This document shows positions 6,006 through 8,557 of a stretch of DNA of 8,557 nucleotides, in pieces. The position numbers were made by a program, and so were the translations under genes. The notes beneath the pieces are model-generated. The model saw nothing but the letters and a program-made list of their open reading frames with translations. It searched no databases and was not told the origin of the DNA. Position 1 is the first letter of the stretch, and each line of letters begins with the position of its first letter. This DNA is from an uncultured Corynebacterium sp. (GTDB taxonomy: Bacteria > Actinomycetota > Actinomycetes > Mycobacteriales > Mycobacteriaceae), in contig NZ_CALTVG010000076.1 in assembly GCF_943912665.1 (NCBI RefSeq), forward strand, positions 1 through 8,557, read 5' to 3'.

Positions 6006-7160
6006 ATGAGAGCCGGAATTTTTTCAAAGGAGTACCCGCCGGAAATCTACGGCGGGGCGGGCGTGCACGTGGCGGAGCTGACCCGCTTCATGCGCGAGAT
6101 TATTGACGTATCCGTTCACTGCATGGGGTCCCCGCGCGACGAACAGGACGTCTTCGTCCACGGCGTCGACCCGGAGCTGGCGGAGGCCAACGGGGCCATC
6201 AAGACGCTTTCCACCGGACTGCGGATGGCCAACGCGGCCTCCGATATTGACGTCGCCCACTCCCACACCTGGTACACCGGCCTCGGCGGTCACTTGGCCG
6301 GGCGCCTCTACGGCATCCCGCACGTGGTCACCGCCCACTCCCTCGAACCGCACCGCCCGTGGAAGCGCGAGCAGCTGGGCGGAGGATATGACATCTCCTC
6401 CTGGTCGGAGAAGAACGCCATGGAGTACGCCGACGCCGTCATCGCGGTCTCCGCCGGTATGAAGGAGTCCATCCTGGAGGCCTACCCGCGCATTGACGCC
6501 GACAAGGTCCACGTGGTGCTCAACGGCATTGACACGCAGACCTGGCAGCCGGGTGAGTCCGCGGTGTTGGACCGCCTGGGCGTGGACCGGCAGCGCCCCG
6601 TCGCCGCGTTCGTCGGGCGCATCACCCGCCAAAAGGGAGTTAAGCACCTCCTCAAGGCGGCGCAGGATTTCGACGAGGATGTCCAGCTCGTGCTGTGCGC
6701 CGGCGCGCCCGATACCCCGGAAATCGCGGCCGAGACGGAGGAACTCGTCGATAAGCTCCGTGCGCAGCGCGAGGGCGTCTTCTGGGTCAAGGACATGCTC
6801 TCCCGGGAGGAGATCAAGCAGGTGTACTCCGGTGCCGACGTGTTTGTCTGCCCCTCCATCTACGAGCCCCTCGGCATCGTCAACCTGGAAGCCATGGCGT
6901 GCGGCACGGCCGTGGTGGCCTCCAACGTGGGCGGCATCCCGGAGGTCGTCGTCGACGGCGAGACCGGCCTTTTGGTTCCCTATGACGCCGCGGATGAGGC
7001 GAGCTTTGAAAAGGATATCGCGGCCGCCGTCAACCGCGTCGTAGCGGACAAAAGCCTAGCTCAGCGCTTCGGCGCTGCCGGTCGTGAGCGCGCCATTCAG
7101 GACTTCTCCTGGGCCACCATCGCGCAGCAGACCGTGGACATTTACCGCTCGTTGATGTAG
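6006..7160 (+). CDS. glgA: GlgA-type GT4 glycogen synthase / ADP-glucose glucosyltransferase (Corynebacterium family)
   Basis: 384 aa, retaining GT4 glycosyltransferase, cytosolic. It uses ADP-glucose from GlgC to extend alpha-1,4-glucan. The N-terminal Rossmann domain opens with [16 protein letters not shown] at 7-22, with the glucan/acceptor-site glycines at 16-19 and His111 in TAHSLEP. The C-terminal domain has GRITRQKG at 204-211 (Arg205 and Lys210 contact the nucleotide-sugar phosphates) and the E-x7-E motif E287 to E295 in [10 protein letters not shown]. It belongs to the short actinobacterial group, not the approximately 480-residue GT5 GlgA of enterobacteria. The mycobacterial relative (GlgM) makes alpha-maltose-1-phosphate from ADP-glucose and glucose-1-phosphate, so that activity is a real alternative. 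The start is fixed by homology; the frame extends upstream to 5925 across the promoter. A GH32-like gene follows after 11 nt. Confidence 0.94.
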   Translation: MRAGIFSKEYPPEIYGGAGVHVAELTRFMREIIDVSVHCMGSPRDEQDVFVHGVDPELAEANGAIKTLSTGLRMANAASDIDVAHSHTWYTGLGGHLAGRLYGIPHVVTAHSLEPHRPWKREQLGGGYDISSWSEKNAMEYADAVIAVSAGMKESILEAYPRIDADKVHVVLNGIDTQTWQPGESAVLDRLGVDRQRPVAAFVGRITRQKGVKHLLKAAQDFDEDVQLVLCAGAPDTPEIAAETEELVDKLRAQREGVFWVKDMLSREEIKQVYSGADVFVCPSIYEPLGIVNLEAMACGTAVVASNVGGIPEVVVDGETGLLVPYDAADEASFEKDIAAAVNRVVADKSLAQRFGAAGRERAIQDFSWATIAQQTVDIYRSLM

Positions 7161-7166
7161 GAAGGA
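7160..7166 (+). promoter_or_regulatory. Ribosome-binding site of the GH32-like gene
   Basis: GGAAGGA, 5 nt before the GTG at 7172 and overlapping the last base of the glgA stop codon. It is the best-placed Shine-Dalgarno in the window. It fixes the GTG start and implies translation from a shared glgA transcript. Confidence 0.8.
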
Positions 7167-7171
7167 CTGCC

Positions 7172-8557
7172 GTGACTCAACACCGCCCAGAACTTCACTT
7201 CGTACCCGATTCCGGAATCCTCGATGCCCCCGCGGGCATCGTGCGCGATGGCAATACGTGGCACCTGTTCCACCAGTACCGCCCGGACGCCGGCCAGCCT
7301 GCGCGCTGGGGCCACACCTATTCCGCGGAAACCCCGTACGCGTGGCTCGACTGCGATGATGTCCTTGCCCCCGTCGGCGGCGAGCTGTCCCTGCGCGCCG
7401 GTTCGGTGGCTGAGGGCCCCGACGCCCTCCACCTGTACTTCACCTCGGTGACCTCGGTGGGAACCTCGGTGCGCCTGGCTCGCTACACCGACTTCCGCGA
7501 CGAGTGCGAGGTCTCCGACGATGACTCTGCGCTCGATCCCAACGTCGTCCGCTTCGGTGAGGCCGTCGGCGCCCGCACCAGCTTCGACCGCTTCCGCTCG
7601 CCGTCGGTGGTACCGGATTGGGCCGAGGGCGACCGCGAGGAGGGCCACGAGGGCTGGATCATGCTGGCACTGACCGGCCACTCCGACGCCCCGGTTCCGG
7701 TAATTTTGGACAGCCCCAACGGCTCTTCCTGGAACCTCCTCGGCCCCCTGACATTTAAGGGCGATCCGGGCTTCGACGAGGGTGAGGTGCCGGCCACCTC
7801 CGCCATCCCGCCGGTGGTCTCCCCGCGCTTGGTGCGCCTGCGCGATGAGGTTGACGGCGAGATTTACGATGTCCTCTTTGTCACCCTCGAGCGCGCCGGG
7901 CGCGACGTCTCGGGCTACATCGTCGGCCGCCTCGACGGCACCGAGTTCACCGTGTCCACTGGCTTCCAGCTCGTGGACTTTGGCCACGACTTTTCCCGGC
8001 CGCGCAACACCAACACCACCACGGGCACCATTGACCAGGAGCACCGCTACGACCGTGCCGTCATCCTGGGCCTGCTCAACGGCAACGGCCGCGGCGACGA
8101 CGCCACGAAGCACCCCACGTGGGAGGCAGAGGGCTGGGCCAACAGCCTGTCGCTGCCGCGCTCCGTCACGCTGCAGGGCGGCGTGCTGTATCAGACTCCG
8201 GCCATCGGCCTGCCGGATGCAGTGAAACTATCGGACCGCGCCCAATCGTGGACCGGCGTGCTGGAGGTGCCGGAGGGCTCCGGCGTCACCGTAACTTTGC
8301 GCGATGGCGCCGGCGATCCCGCCACAGTTATCTGCCACTCGGGTTCTCAGATCAGCCTGGACCGCTCCATGTCGAAGGCCTTCGACCACTACTTCAAGGA
8401 TTCGGCTCCGGCGGTCGCCGAGCTCGCCGAAGGCGACTCGGACACCCTCACCATCATCCAGGACGGCGCCACGGTGGAGGTATTCGTCGACGGCGGACTC
8501 GTGGCCATGAGCTCCCGCGTCTACTTCGACGGCGGCTGCTCCGCCATCGAGGTGGAG
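7172..8557 (+). CDS. GH32 (beta-fructosidase)-like protein lacking catalytic residues, C-terminus cut by window
   Basis: 462 codons are visible and the frame is open at the right edge. GH32 enzymes (invertase, levanase, sucrose-6-phosphate hydrolase) cleave beta-fructosides with a five-bladed propeller plus a beta-sandwich. Family landmarks, in order: RPELHFVPDSG at 5-15, HLFHQYRP at 31-38, RWGHTYS at 45-51, FDRFRSP at 138-144, DFGHDFSRPR at 269-278, VILGLLNGN at 297-305, NSLSLPRSVTLQGGVLYQTP at 324-343, and the sandwich signature TVEVFVDGG near 434-442. Catalytic places differ from the family: the nucleophile motif NDPNG reads DAPAG (nucleophile Asp to Ala19), RDP reads RSP (Ser143), and the acid/base E-C reads V216-S217. 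No signal peptide is present, so it should be cytosolic. Only a short piece of the sandwich is missing. It follows glgA by 11 nt and is presumably co-transcribed. Fold assignment is strong; sucrose or fructan hydrolysis is unlikely, and a sugar- or glucan-binding role is only a guess. Confidence 0.85.
   Translation, partial: MTQHRPELHFVPDSGILDAPAGIVRDGNTWHLFHQYRPDAGQPARWGHTYSAETPYAWLDCDDVLAPVGGELSLRAGSVAEGPDALHLYFTSVTSVGTSVRLARYTDFRDECEVSDDDSALDPNVVRFGEAVGARTSFDRFRSPSVVPDWAEGDREEGHEGWIMLALTGHSDAPVPVILDSPNGSSWNLLGPLTFKGDPGFDEGEVPATSAIPPVVSPRLVRLRDEVDGEIYDVLFVTLERAGRDVSGYIVGRLDGTEFTVSTGFQLVDFGHDFSRPRNTNTTTGTIDQEHRYDRAVILGLLNGNGRGDDATKHPTWEAEGWANSLSLPRSVTLQGGVLYQTPAIGLPDAVKLSDRAQSWTGVLEVPEGSGVTVTLRDGAGDPATVICHSGSQISLDRSMSKAFDHYFKDSAPAVAELAEGDSDTLTIIQDGATVEVFVDGGLVAMSSRVYFDGGCSAIEVE

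Noticed and set aside
7142..8113. Minus-strand open frame (323 codons) opposite the GH32-like gene
   Set aside because: Shadow frame: the plus strand has family motifs along its whole length, the minus strand none.

Overview
This is GC-rich actinobacterial DNA, most likely chromosomal DNA from a Corynebacterium or close relative. The gene content and order match a conserved actinobacterial block: glgA and glgC divergent, then a small methyltransferase divergent from the ECF sigma factor gene sigE, then a zinc-type anti-sigma factor, tatB, and mrp. Mycobacteria carry the same block with htrA between the anti-sigma gene and tatB; here htrA is absent. GTG starts and -10 hexamers placed almost on top of start codons also fit Corynebacterium. 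I see no insertion sequence, phage gene, CRISPR array, tRNA or rRNA. This looks like vertically inherited core genome.

Layout. Positions 1-628 (minus, running off the left edge): a lipoprotein resembling the substrate-binding protein of quaternary-amine/osmoprotectant ABC transporters. Positions 756-1895 (plus): mrp, a P-loop ATPase of Fe-S cluster assembly. It converges on the minus-strand group sigE (3719-3078), cseE/rseA-like anti-sigma (2980-2531) and tatB (2486-1899). A bidirectional hairpin terminator sits inside the 3' end of tatB. Positions 3880-4527 (plus): a class I methyltransferase-like protein, divergent from sigE. It converges on glgC (5806-4589, minus) with a shared terminator between them. 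glgC is divergent from glgA (6006-7160, plus). Directly behind glgA is a GH32-like gene (7172 to the right edge).

Functional groups. SigE with its anti-sigma factor forms an envelope-stress switch, and TatB is part of the Tat export machinery, so the minus-strand block concerns the cell surface. GlgC makes ADP-glucose and the GlgA-type GT4 enzyme uses it, so the right half is glycogen/alpha-glucan synthesis. The GH32-like gene is probably co-transcribed with glgA.

No obviously new multi-gene system is visible. The observations most worth a second look are these. (1) The GH32-like protein keeps the family fold signatures but appears to lack all three catalytic carboxylates. (2) The methyltransferase has lost its glycine-rich SAM loop and metal-ligand acids. 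(3) At least four genes have a -10 hexamer 6-8 nt before the start codon and no usable Shine-Dalgarno, predicting leaderless mRNAs. (4) A symmetric cluster of GTGAA/TTCAC elements, including a perfect 9-bp tandem repeat, lies between sigE and the methyltransferase.
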